DNA of 50,426 nt, taken from contig CATLIG010000015.1 in assembly GCA_949948985.1 (NCBI GenBank), positions 1 to 50,426 on the forward strand, in the 5' to 3' direction. Position 1 is the first letter of the stretch. The number at the start of each line of letters is the position of its first letter. The notes under the pieces were generated by a model that worked only from the letters and a program-made list of their open reading frames with translations, was not told where the DNA came from and made no database searches. The position numbers and the translations under genes are program-made. The DNA comes from an uncultured Clostridia bacterium (GTDB lineage Bacteria; Bacillota; Clostridia; Lachnospirales; CAG-274). Below, piece after piece: positions 35,579-43,540 of this stretch.

Positions 35579-35677
35579 TATATTTTAGCGAAAGGCGTTT
35601 TGTTCTTTAAACACCAAATTAAGAAATATTGAATAAAATAGTTTTTCTTTTCTTCATCTATTTTGAAATTGATGTAA
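35579..35677. repeat. Family D core fused to a family B remnant
   Basis: TTTTAGCGAAAGGCGTTTTGTTCTTTAAACACC, then AAGAAATATTGAATAAAATAG and TTTTGAAATTGATGTAA, parallel to 48840-48953. The left terminal repeat is missing and is replaced by family B-like text. Confidence 0.55.
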
Positions 35678-35700
35678 GAAATTTTTTTATTATTTCGTAC

Positions 35701-35836
35701 TATAGTCAATCAACTTAAAAATAAGTAAGTTCGGCGGCTAAAAAGCCTTTTTGCCGTGTTGCCATTGGTCGGCATAGGGAGTTGGCTATGCTCTCCCTCC
35801 GCTGCCTTTTTCTCATTTTCAAGTTGATTGACTATA
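35701..35836. repeat. Family A element, 136 bp, upstream of aguB
   Basis: Ends TATAGTCAATCAACTTAAAAA and TTTTCAAGTTGATTGACTATA. The interior has TTCGGCGGC, TTTTTGCCGTGTTGCC, GGTCGGCATAG and GGCTATGCTCTCCCTCCG. An inverted copy of the same length (136 bp) lies at 36886-37021; by eye about nine bases in ten agree after reverse complementing. Confidence 0.85.
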
Positions 35837-35894
35837 AAGATTTTGAGAATTGTTATAGATAACAAAGATTTATAAGAAAGGCGGATGCTTAAAC

Positions 35895-36770
35895 ATGAGA
35901 AAAATTAAAATTGCTACTGTCCAAATGAGATGTGGGGAAAATCTTTTTGCTAATATTGAAAAGGCTGTTAAAATGACAGAAGAAGCGGCAAAAAATGGAG
36001 CTAATGTTGTTCTTCTTCCTGAGCTTTTTGAAAGTGTTTATTTTTGTCAGGAAAAAAAGTATGAAAATTATGATTTTGCTAAACCCATTAATGAGAATGA
36101 GGCAGTTAAAAGATTTAAAATTAAAGCTAAAGAGTTTGATGTGGTTGTTCCTGTAAGTTTTTATGAAAAGGATGAAAATGTTCTTTATAATTCGGTTGCT
36201 GTTATTGACGCTGATGGGGAAATATTGGGAGTTTACAGAAAAACACATATTCCGGATGACCATTTTTATCAGGAAAAATTTTATTTTACTCCCGGAAATA
36301 CAGGATTTAAGGTATGGAATACAAAATTTGGCAAAATAGGGGTGGGAATATGCTGGGATCAGTGGTTTCCTGAATGTGCGAGAGCTATGGCTATTAAAGG
36401 GGCGGATATTATTTTATATCCAACGGCTATAGGGTCAGAGCCTGTTTTAAATTGTGACAGTATGCCCCATTGGAGAAGATGCATGCAGGGACATTCCGCG
36501 GCTAATGTTATTCCTGTAGCTGCCGCTAACAGAATAGGGGAAGAAAAGGTTTTACCTTGTGAGGGAAATAATATGCAGAGTTCATCTTTATTATTTTATG
36601 GTTCTTCTTTTATAACGAATGAAACAGGTGAAATTATATCAAGTGCTTCAAGAAATAAAGAAGAAATATTATACGCAGAGTTTAATCTTGATGAAATAAA
36701 GAATATGAGAATGAGCTGGGGTATTTTTAGAGACAGACGCCCAAAATGCTATAAGGATATTATTATATAA
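35895..36770 (+). CDS. aguB: N-carbamoylputrescine amidase
   Basis: Nitrilase-superfamily enzyme completing agmatine-to-putrescine conversion with release of CO2 and ammonia; 291 aa. The catalytic triad is E43 (LLPELFES), K116 (YRKTHIPDD) and C153 (GICWDQWFPE). DDHFYQEKFYFTPGNTGF, HWRRCMQGHSAAN and the C-terminal SWGIFRDRRPKCY are specific to the AguB subgroup. AAAGGCGG precedes ATG 35895. The gene is bracketed by two inverted family A repeats (35701-35836 and 36886-37021), and a long hairpin begins two bases after its stop. Confidence 0.96.
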   Translation: MRKIKIATVQMRCGENLFANIEKAVKMTEEAAKNGANVVLLPELFESVYFCQEKKYENYDFAKPINENEAVKRFKIKAKEFDVVVPVSFYEKDENVLYNSVAVIDADGEILGVYRKTHIPDDHFYQEKFYFTPGNTGFKVWNTKFGKIGVGICWDQWFPECARAMAIKGADIILYPTAIGSEPVLNCDSMPHWRRCMQGHSAANVIPVAAANRIGEEKVLPCEGNNMQSSSLLFYGSSFITNETGEIISSASRNKEEILYAEFNLDEIKNMRMSWGIFRDRRPKCYKDIII

Positions 36771-36771
36771 C

Positions 36772-36855
36772 ATACCTGTTTAATAATCTTCGTGATAACG
36801 ATTGACAAAAAAATATTTTGTCAATCATTATCACAAAGGTTATTGAGCAGGTCTA
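36772..36855. repeat. Family B element forming an 84-bp hairpin directly after aguB
   Basis: ATACCTGTTTAATAATC... GTGATAACGATTGACAAAA pairs along nearly its whole length with TTTTGTCAATCATTATCAC...GGTTATTGAGCAGGTCTA. Only a short AT loop remains unpaired. It begins two bases after the stop codon and could act as terminator or RNA-protecting hairpin. Confidence 0.8.
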
Positions 36856-36885
36856 GATTAAGATGTTTTGGCGAAGATGTGGAAG

Positions 36886-37021
36886 TATAGTCAATCAACT
36901 TGAAAATGAAAAAAAGGCGGCGGAGGGAGAGCATAGCCGAATGTCTATGCCGACCGACGGCAACAAGGCAAAAAGGATTTTTTGCCGCCGAACTTACTTA
37001 TTTTTAAGTTGATTGACCATA
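36886..37021. repeat. Family A element, 136 bp, inverted relative to 35701-35836
   Basis: Ends TATAGTCAATCAACTTGAAAA and TTTTTAAGTTGATTGACCATA. The interior CGGAGGGAGAGCATAGCC, CTATGCCGACC, CAACAAGGCAAAAAGG, GCCGCCGAACTTACTTA is the reverse complement of the upstream copy. Confidence 0.85.
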
Positions 37022-37121
37022 TTGTAAAAATATGTGAAATTGTATTAAAAAGATTTATTTTTGCACTATTTTCGGAATATAAATTTATATGTAAAATGAT
37101 TTATATGTGTTAATTTAGGTA

Positions 37122-37150
37122 TTGCTATAAAATAAATATTTTGCTATAAT
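37122..37150 (+). promoter_or_regulatory. Sigma-A-type promoter of the chemoreceptor gene
   Basis: TTGCTA (37122-37127), 17 bases, TATAAT (37145-37150). No clear sigma-28 (flagellar) promoter seen. Confidence 0.6.
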
Positions 37151-37236
37151 TAATCTAAAAAGAAATAAAAATTTTGGGCAAATATTATATTTGTAAATAA
37201 TATTAAAGTTTGGCCTCAGAAAAGGAGAATGATAAC

Positions 37237-39027
37237 ATGAAAAAAGATAAGTCTATTCGTAAACAAATTTTATCAGGATACAGTAGAATTATTATAATTA
37301 TGTTTTTGTTGGTTGTGCTTTCTATGATTTCACTAATCCGAATTAATATTGACTATCAGGTTGTTTCACACAACTGGAGCAATCAGGTAAGCACACAGAC
37401 GGCTCTGGCTAAACATTATGAATGGTTGGAGCAGCTTAGCGAAAGTATACAGAACAGAACGGAATTTAAAGGGAGTCTGGACCATAACACATGTGTGCTT
37501 GGACAATGGATTTTAGGAACGAATGATGACGACCTTTCAGATTATGTAATTGAAAGCGCTATAAACGATATTCAAATTCCTCATGAAAAAATGCATGCTT
37601 TAGCATCAGAGATTTTGGAACTTGCTAAAACAAATAAAGATTTAGCGTATGAAAGATACACAAATGAAGTTAAACCTTTTGTAAATGAAGTTATTGAAGG
37701 ATTAGGTAAGATTACTTCTCAGTATCGAAATATTGCCGGCGAGGCGTCAGAAGACCTTGAAAGTCTTATAGTAATTATGATTATTATATGCGTTTTGTGT
37801 GCTTTGGCAGGATTTGTGATAGCAATATTATATGGCGCTCGTTCGGCAAACCAGGTTTCTGGATTGATTACTTCAGTAGCTGAATGGTCAAAGAAACTTT
37901 CGGAAGGTGCTGATAAAATTGAATTTGATGGTGATATGCTTGATGGTAACCAAAACAATGAAATTGGTGAAATGATTAACTCTTTTCAGAAAATGGTTGA
38001 CAGTATTCATGAAAATGTACAGGTAATTCAGAGGCTTGCACAAGGAGATATGACGGTATATGTAAATATTCGTTCTAAAGAAGATGTACTTGGAACTAAT
38101 CTTTATCATCTTGTACAGTCTAACGATTTTGTGTTTGCTAAAATTATTAAAATAGGTTTATCTGTAGCTTCAGGGTCGCATCATATCGCTAACGCAAGCA
38201 AAAGACTTGCGGAAACGGCAGCTAAACAGGCTTCAGCTGTGCAAGAACTTAACAACTCAACAGAAGAAACAAAAAAACTTGTAAAACAAAGCACTGAACA
38301 CTTAGAACAAGCAACTGAGCTTTCAATATCAATTAGAAAAGACGTACAAAACAGCAATGATAAAATGGGATTACTTGCTGAGTCGGTTGCGGAGATTGAT
38401 AAGTCATCTAAAAAAATTGCAAGTGTTATTAAATTAATTGAGGATATTGCTTTTCAGACTAATATTCTTGCGTTGAATGCCACAATAGAGGCTGTACGCG
38501 CGGGAGAGGCTGGAAAAGGGTTTGCGGTTGTTGCTGATGAAGTGCGTGAACTTGCTCTTAAAAGTTCTGAAGCTGCTAATGAGAGTAAAAGTTTGATTGA
38601 GGCTACAATTAAAGCAACTAAAGAGGGCAGTAAAAATAGTTCTGAGGCATTTAAAACATTCAAGCATATTGTTGATGACCTTGACCGCATTACAGATATG
38701 GTTTCCAGTATTTCAAGCTTTTCAGGAAAACAAGAGAATGCTATTGAACATATACATACTCAGGTTGAATTGATTAATGACTCAATTAAAGCGAATGTTT
38801 TAGCAAGTGAGGAAACGGCTAACGCAAGCAATGGTATGAAAGAAAACGCTAAACTTCTTGAAGAGGAAATGCGCCAGTTTAATCTTCGTCAAAGGGAAAT
38901 GGGTCGCGCGTATATTCCGCCTGAAAAACGTGATGATAAAGAATTTATAGCGGAAGCTAACGAAAATTATCAGAGAGCTCTCCGTGATAACGCAGAAATA
39001 GTTCGTCAGAGAGAAAAATTTGTTTAG
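37237..39027 (+). CDS. Methyl-accepting chemotaxis protein with extracellular CZB domain
   Basis: 596-aa chemoreceptor. TM1 is about 17-34 and TM2 about 177-198. Between them, outside the membrane, lies a chemoreceptor zinc-binding (CZB) domain with all four ligands: H60 (HYEW), C86 (the C-x-L-G-x-W motif CVLGQW), H116 and H120 (PHEKMH). A HAMP-like segment (about 200-260) follows, then the signalling coiled coil with the hairpin-tip sequence [39 protein letters not shown]. The tail [21 protein letters not shown] lacks a clear CheR-tethering pentapeptide. AAAGGAGAA fixes ATG 37237 rather than TTG 37210. CZB domains bind zinc, and in other bacteria sense hypochlorous acid; ligand sensing here is inferred. 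Confidence 0.93.
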   Translation: MKKDKSIRKQILSGYSRIIIIMFLLVVLSMISLIRINIDYQVVSHNWSNQVSTQTALAKHYEWLEQLSESIQNRTEFKGSLDHNTCVLGQWILGTNDDDLSDYVIESAINDIQIPHEKMHALASEILELAKTNKDLAYERYTNEVKPFVNEVIEGLGKITSQYRNIAGEASEDLESLIVIMIIICVLCALAGFVIAILYGARSANQVSGLITSVAEWSKKLSEGADKIEFDGDMLDGNQNNEIGEMINSFQKMVDSIHENVQVIQRLAQGDMTVYVNIRSKEDVLGTNLYHLVQSNDFVFAKIIKIGLSVASGSHHIANASKRLAETAAKQASAVQELNNSTEETKKLVKQSTEHLEQATELSISIRKDVQNSNDKMGLLAESVAEIDKSSKKIASVIKLIEDIAFQTNILALNATIEAVRAGEAGKGFAVVADEVRELALKSSEAANESKSLIEATIKATKEGSKNSSEAFKTFKHIVDDLDRITDMVSSISSFSGKQENAIEHIHTQVELINDSIKANVLASEETANASNGMKENAKLLEEEMRQFNLRQREMGRAYIPPEKRDDKEFIAEANENYQRALRDNAEIVRQREKFV

Positions 39028-39064
39028 ATTAGTAAATTAAAATTTTTATTTTATATATGATGTG

Positions 39065-39099
39065 AAAAAAATCCCTATGCAATTTGCATAGGGATTTTT
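39065..39099. terminator. Bidirectional intrinsic terminator
   Basis: AAAAATCCCTATGCAA and TTGCATAGGGATTTTT form a near-perfect stem with A- and T-runs on both sides. It serves both the chemoreceptor (+) and the L,D-transpeptidase (-), which converge here. Confidence 0.85.
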
Positions 39100-39116
39100 G
39101 CTGTTTTTTCATCATC

Positions 39117-40337
39117 TCATCTGTAGTAAACAACAACAGGTTCACCGATTTGCATTATTTCACGTGCTTTTTTAGCTGTTCCTGAAGGAAGATTTACACA
39201 ACCGTGAGAACCGTATCCGGCTTTCCATCTGGCAAGACCAAAAGATGGCTGCCATGAGGCGTCATGCAATCCGCATCCTTGTGAAAAATGAGCCCAGTAA
39301 TTTACCCAAACATCCCATGTAGGTCCTTTAAGTCTTGTTCTTCCGGTATTACATTTTAAAGACCAAACTCCAGCCGGAGTGGGAGTACTTTTCTTTCCTG
39401 TAACGCAGTAGTCTGACAATACGCATTTACCGTCTTTAAACCAATGAACAGTTTGATTTGATAAATCAATTTCAATATATGTACCGCCTATATCATTTCC
39501 GTGAATAGTCTGTGAACCGGCAAAAGCTTTTTTAGAAGATTTATAAGATAAAGTTACATCTTTAAAGTTTATAAGACTATTGTATACGGTTGCTGTAAGA
39601 CCTGTCATATCAACATTCCAGCCATAATCGCCGACAGGAACTTTTACTATAACGCCATCGTGGGTTTTAAAATTACGGGAATAAGGCGCTGTATTATATG
39701 TTTCCATTATTCTCGCACAATATGCCCATACTTTATTATAGTCAATGGCTCCTGTATTGAAATCTGTAAAATATGCTATATCGTGGGCAGTAATAGGTTT
39801 CTTTATATTATCAATGTTAATAAGGATTTTTGTTTTAAGATTTTTATTAAGCCTGTCCAGATGCGACTGCATATTTTCACTTATTACATAACCTTGCGGG
39901 ACTGAGAACATATCTGTATCCGAATTAAAAAATATATCTTTTACAGCGGCGACTGTCTGTTCTTCTGTTGGAGGTTCAACAATAATATCTGTAATTGGCT
40001 CGCTTGTATACTGTGTAGTATTTTCTGACGATTCGGTAGCAGATTGAGTAGTACTTTCCGTTGACGGTTCTGCAACAGACTGGGTAGTACTTTCCGTTGA
40101 TGGTTCTGTAACAGGTTGAGTAGTGTTTTCTGTTGACGGTTCTGTTGTAACTTGGGTAGTTGTTTCAGTGATAATTCCGGTGGTACTTTCAGTCAGTGTT
40201 TCTGATGCCTTTATTTTTTTTATAAAAGAAATTGATGAAACTTTAATATTATGCTCATTGGAATCTGTAGCACTGGCATAACATACATTTGAAGAAAGCA
40301 TAGCGACAGAAAGAATTATTACTGCGAATTTTTTCAT
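39117..40337 (-). CDS. L,D-transpeptidase (YkuD) with Thr/Ser/Glu-rich linker
   Basis: 406-aa exported cell-wall enzyme making 3-3 or protein-peptidoglycan cross-links. The signal peptide is residues 1-21 (ends CYA-S). Residues 46-129 form a low-complexity Thr/Ser/Glu/Pro linker with about four tandem 12-residue units (T-E-P-S-T-E-S/N-T-T-Q-x-V). About 140-265 resemble the PG_binding_4/VanW-type domain. The YkuD catalytic domain (about 280-406) has HGNDIGGT and the active-site YGSHGCVNLP. GAGGAGC precedes ATG 40337; the annotated extension upstream lacks a ribosome binding site. It converges on the chemoreceptor across a shared terminator. Confidence 0.92.
   Translation of the reverse strand: MKKFAVIILSVAMLSSNVCYASATDSNEHNIKVSSISFIKKIKASETLTESTTGIITETTTQVTTEPSTENTTQPVTEPSTESTTQSVAEPSTESTTQSATESSENTTQYTSEPITDIIVEPPTEEQTVAAVKDIFFNSDTDMFSVPQGYVISENMQSHLDRLNKNLKTKILINIDNIKKPITAHDIAYFTDFNTGAIDYNKVWAYCARIMETYNTAPYSRNFKTHDGVIVKVPVGDYGWNVDMTGLTATVYNSLINFKDVTLSYKSSKKAFAGSQTIHGNDIGGTYIEIDLSNQTVHWFKDGKCVLSDYCVTGKKSTPTPAGVWSLKCNTGRTRLKGPTWDVWVNYWAHFSQGCGLHDASWQPSFGLARWKAGYGSHGCVNLPSGTAKKAREIMQIGEPVVVYYR
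40011..40145 (-). repeat. In-frame tandem repeat coding for the Thr/Ser/Glu-rich linker
   Basis: Roughly four 36-bp units inside the L,D-transpeptidase gene coding TEPSTESTTQSV-like blocks (residues 65-109); the last is shortened. Copy number probably varies between strains. Confidence 0.75.
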
Positions 40338-40509
40338 AAAATCGCTCCTCTTAAAAATATTATACATAATAATTATGAAAATTTTAATTTAATTCTCATA
40401 ATACAAATAAATTGGTTTATAGAGAAACCTATTCTAACAAAAACCATATTTATATTATATTTGAAAAAGATTTATTTGTCAATCACGACGATTTGTCTTA
40501 TATGGAAAT

Positions 40510-40622
40510 TATAGTAATTCGCAAAATTTTCAGCAAGAAATAATAGTTACGTTTATAAAAGAATTTATTGATATATCAGATTTATTAAATTTTGATTTTT
40601 TATTCTTTGATTGTTTAGCTAT
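40510..40622. repeat. Diverged family C element
   Basis: Begins TATAGTAATTCGCAAAATTTTCAG like 32860 and 33906. The right end ATTCTTTGATTGTTTAGCTAT is a decayed copy of ATTCTTTTATTGTTTCGCTATA. Confidence 0.55.
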
Positions 40623-40687
40623 GAGTTATTCGATATTTCTTTATATCATAAATGTTTATAAATTTTAGTTTTTAAATAAATTTTTTC

Positions 40688-40716
40688 TTTACATTTTAAA
40701 GTTTTTTGAGTATAAT
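40688..40716 (+). promoter_or_regulatory. Sigma-A promoter of the zinc-ribbon gene
   Basis: TTTACA (40688-40693), 17 bases, TATAAT (40711-40716), then GGAGG before ATG 40750. Confidence 0.65.
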
Positions 40717-40749
40717 TAAAAGATAAAAATATTATGGAGGGATTTTATT

Positions 40750-41967
40750 ATGATATTTTGTAAAAAATGCGGTAATGAAATCGCGGATGGCGAAACTATA
40801 TGCGGCAAATGCGGTGAAACTGTTCAGGCTGACGAGGAAACTGATTTTCAGACGCGGGAAAATGACGAGCCTTTAAATATAGATGACTCTGAAACTACGA
40901 ATGATTCTGAAACTACAAATATTTCTGAGGAAAATCAAAATGAAGGTTTTGATAACTCTGAGGAAAATAAATTTGTTGAGGATAATCTTTCACCTAAAAA
41001 AACAACATCTGCTGTTAAAGGCGTATTTTTAGGTGTTATTGGTGTGATTATTGCGGGAATTATTATTGCTGTCGCTGTAAATATATATAACAGTTCACCT
41101 GAGCGTATTCTTGAAAAAGTAATAAACAGTAAGAGCTTGGAAACAGAAACTTCCGAAGGCGGAGCAGAAAATGCAATCAGCAATTTTGATAAATATATTG
41201 TTAAAAAAGGTTATACGGTATCAAAATATGCTTTTGTTGATATTTTAAATAATGATGGTAAAAAAGAAATTATTTTCCAAGTTAATGATAATTCAGACGG
41301 TATTATGAAAACCAATTTATATATTGGTATGGAAGATTCTAAAACAGGTGAATATAAAATAGGTAAATTTCAGAATATTGGCGGAGAATTTGTCGAGAAT
41401 ATTGAAATATTTAAAAATACAGGCAGTGAAAACGGTATGTGTATTTCAGTAAAATCTATTTCTGAACCTAAACAGGAATATATGGATGCTATTAAAAATG
41501 TTGTGGGTATTGATGACGAAGAGTATATAAAACAGATACTTGACGGAATATGTGGCAGAGAAGAATATCACGTTTTTAATATGATTGATTATTCTTTTCA
41601 GAATTATAGTGAAAAAATATCCGAGTTAAACGAATGTGATTTTATGGTTGCTCTTAGTCCGTATGAAATAATTTCAAAGGAAAAAGATATGGCTCAAGAT
41701 GGTTTTTCTTATCAGCATATTAAGGCTGAGGAATATTTAAAAAATAATATGAATGGATTAAATTCTCAAAATACACCGGATTATTCCATTTCAGAAGAGG
41801 AATATAATAAATATATTGAGGAATTTAAGGAAGGGAAAGAGGCTATTGAAACTTTTGATTTTCCTGAAAATATAATTGATGAAAGAAAGAAAAATATTGA
41901 AAATGATTTAGAGGACAGTTCAGAGGCAGAAACTCAGGAAACGGATACGATTGTTTCCGAGCAATAG
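40750..41967 (+). CDS. Zinc-ribbon membrane protein of unknown function
   Basis: 405 aa. The N-terminal zinc ribbon has C4-X2-C7 and C18-X2-C21 (IFCKKCGNE...CGKCGE). Next come an acidic Asp/Glu/Asn/Thr-rich linker (about 27-82), one transmembrane helix (about 91-113, GVFLGVIGVIIAGIIIAVAV) and a ~290-residue C-terminal region predicted outside the cell (zinc ribbon inside). The outer region contains an YAFVDILNNDGKKEIIF segment, like calcium-/FG-GAP-style repeats, and ends in an acidic tail. No named family is recognised beyond the ribbon. It has its own promoter and terminator and is unlikely to be part of the proBA operon. Confidence 0.75.
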   Translation: MIFCKKCGNEIADGETICGKCGETVQADEETDFQTRENDEPLNIDDSETTNDSETTNISEENQNEGFDNSEENKFVEDNLSPKKTTSAVKGVFLGVIGVIIAGIIIAVAVNIYNSSPERILEKVINSKSLETETSEGGAENAISNFDKYIVKKGYTVSKYAFVDILNNDGKKEIIFQVNDNSDGIMKTNLYIGMEDSKTGEYKIGKFQNIGGEFVENIEIFKNTGSENGMCISVKSISEPKQEYMDAIKNVVGIDDEEYIKQILDGICGREEYHVFNMIDYSFQNYSEKISELNECDFMVALSPYEIISKEKDMAQDGFSYQHIKAEEYLKNNMNGLNSQNTPDYSISEEEYNKYIEEFKEGKEAIETFDFPENIIDERKKNIENDLEDSSEAETQETDTIVSEQ

Positions 41968-41991
41968 AAAAAATAAGATGTAATTTTATTT

Positions 41992-42018
41992 ACAAGGCAC
42001 TGTTTTACGGTGCCTTGT
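41992..42018 (+). terminator. Terminator after the zinc-ribbon gene
   Basis: ACAAGGCAC and GTGCCTTGT stem with a 9-base loop, followed by ATAAATTT. It stands 30 bases before the proB start. Confidence 0.65.
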
Positions 42019-42048
42019 ATAAATTTAATGATAATTGGGCGGTTAATT

Positions 42049-42894
42049 ATGGAAGGTTACAGAGAAAAATTAAACAAACATAAAAGAATAGTCGTTAAAG
42101 TTGGTACAACATCACTTACTTATAAAAACGGACGTATGGATTTGAAAAAAATTGAAAATCTTGCGTGGGTTCTTACAGACTTAAAAAACAGGGGAAAGGA
42201 TATTATACTTGTTTCTTCTGGTGCGATTGCTGTAGGGGCAGACAGGCTTGGACTTTCTGAACGTCCGAGAAATATTGTGGGAAAACAAGCGGCATCTGCA
42301 GTTGGACAAGCTGTATTAATGCAGATATATCAAAGATTTTTTATGGAGTATAATCAGAAAGTTGCTCAGATTTTAATTACAAAGGGTATTTTTGACCATG
42401 AAATTAAAAGAAGGAATGCCAGAAATACTATGGAAGAGTTAATTAAATTAGGTGTTATTCCCATTGTAAATGAAAATGATACCGTAGCTATAGAAGAGCT
42501 TAATGAATTTAGTGATAATGATACTCTCTCTGCTTATGTGGCAAAGCTTATAGGCAGTGATTTACTTATTATTCTGTCAGATATTGACGGTATGTACAAG
42601 AAAGATCCTAATATTAACGAGAATGCTGAAATTATCCATACGGTTTTTGGAGTTGATGATGATATATACAGTATTGCCGGTGGGTCAAACTCTGCGCTCG
42701 GCACAGGCGGAATGATTACAAAAGTTAAGGCTGCAAAATTTGTAAATGACAGCGGTATTGATATGATAATAGCTTCAGGAGAAAAACCGGAGATAATTTT
42801 TGATATTATAGACGGAAAAGAAATAGGAACTTTATTTTTGGCAGAAAAGGATATAGATAAGGAAAACAAAAGAAATAAAAAATTAAAGGGCTGA
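42049..42894 (+). CDS. proB: Glutamate 5-kinase
   Basis: First step of proline synthesis, ATP-dependent phosphorylation of glutamate; 281 aa. Amino-acid-kinase motifs: KRIVVKVGTTSLTY, ILVSSGAIAVGADRLGL, KQAASAVGQAVLMQIY, VIPIVNENDTVAIEE, SDIDGMYKKDPN and GTGGMITKVKAAK. It lacks the C-terminal PUA domain of the E. coli enzyme, as many Firmicutes ProB do. The start is ATG 42049, with GGGCGG about eight bases upstream; an upstream GTG lies inside the terminator. It is followed by a cyclo-ligase gene and proA, giving a proB - fthC-like - proA operon. Confidence 0.95.
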   Translation: MEGYREKLNKHKRIVVKVGTTSLTYKNGRMDLKKIENLAWVLTDLKNRGKDIILVSSGAIAVGADRLGLSERPRNIVGKQAASAVGQAVLMQIYQRFFMEYNQKVAQILITKGIFDHEIKRRNARNTMEELIKLGVIPIVNENDTVAIEELNEFSDNDTLSAYVAKLIGSDLLIILSDIDGMYKKDPNINENAEIIHTVFGVDDDIYSIAGGSNSALGTGGMITKVKAAKFVNDSGIDMIIASGEKPEIIFDIIDGKEIGTLFLAEKDIDKENKRNKKLKG

Positions 42895-42928
42895 ATTTTT
42901 ATTTTTGATATTGACAAGGTTGTATCTT

Positions 42929-43510
42929 ATGAACAAAAAAGAAATGAGAAAAATTTATATGAAAAAAAGAAATTCCTTTTCATATAAAGAAATTTTTGAG
43001 AAAAGTAAAAAAATATGTGATATTTTTTTTAGTATGGATATCTATGGAAAGTCAGAAAAAATTTTTACATATGTTAATTATAAGTCGGAATTTGTTTCAT
43101 CTATTATTATAAAAAAGGCTTTATTTGATGGGAAGATAGTTTGTGTTCCAGTTATGTCTGGGAAAAAAAGAGAAATGTTCTTTGTTGAGATAAAAAGTTT
43201 TGATGATTTATCAAAAAATAAACAAGGAATACTTGAACCTATGTTAAATTTTTCTAAGGTCTTAAAACCGGATTCAAAAACAGTTATGGTTATTCCGGCG
43301 CTTATTTTTGACAGAAACGGTTATAGGCTTGGTTATGGTGGAGGATTTTATGACCAATATTTGAGTAAGAACAAAAGTTCTTTTAATATTGGGTTTGCGT
43401 TTGATTTTCAGATTATAGACGAAATTGTTCACGATGAATATGATATTCCGGTTGACGCAATATTATCTGAAAATGAGTATATATGTTTTAAAAAAGATAA
43501 ATTTTTTTAA
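42929..43510 (+). CDS. 5-formyltetrahydrofolate cyclo-ligase
   Basis: Converts 5-formyl-THF to 5,10-methenyl-THF with ATP; 193 aa, standard size. The N-terminal NKKEMRKIYMKKRNSFS helix is the family's basic substrate-binding start. VMVIPALIFDRNGYRLGYGGGFYDQYL contains the diagnostic G-x-R-L-G-x-G-G-G-x-Y-D motif, and ENEYICF lies near the end. ATG 42929 has AAGG upstream; earlier in-frame TTG codons overlap the proB end region and lack a ribosome binding site. It lies between proB (34 bases) and proA (30 bases), an uncommon position for a folate gene. Confidence 0.92.
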   Translation: MNKKEMRKIYMKKRNSFSYKEIFEKSKKICDIFFSMDIYGKSEKIFTYVNYKSEFVSSIIIKKALFDGKIVCVPVMSGKKREMFFVEIKSFDDLSKNKQGILEPMLNFSKVLKPDSKTVMVIPALIFDRNGYRLGYGGGFYDQYLSKNKSSFNIGFAFDFQIIDEIVHDEYDIPVDAILSENEYICFKKDKFF

Positions 43511-43540
43511 GTATTGTTTTGTAAACAGGAGGGGTTATTT

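Larger units (their letters stand above)
35469..35894. other. 426-bp repeat-filled gap between aguA and aguB
   Basis: Holds a diverged family B interior (about 35500-35570), a family D core (35579-35677), a family C fragment (TTATTATTTCGTACTATAG) and a 136-bp family A element (35701-35836). No gene. Confidence 0.65.
36771..37236. other. 466-bp non-coding gap with two repeats and a promoter
   Basis: Holds a family B hairpin (36772-36855), a family A element (36886-37021) and the chemoreceptor promoter (37122-37150). No gene. Confidence 0.65.
40338..40749. other. 412-bp non-coding region between divergent genes
   Basis: Contains leaders of the two divergent genes, a diverged family C element (40510-40622) and a promoter (40688-40716). 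No gene or RNA recognised. Confidence 0.6.

Noticed and set aside
35701-37021. Complete insertion sequence around aguB
   Set aside because: No transposase is encoded between or within the repeats; aguB is an ordinary metabolic gene, so only a MITE-bracketed cassette can be claimed.
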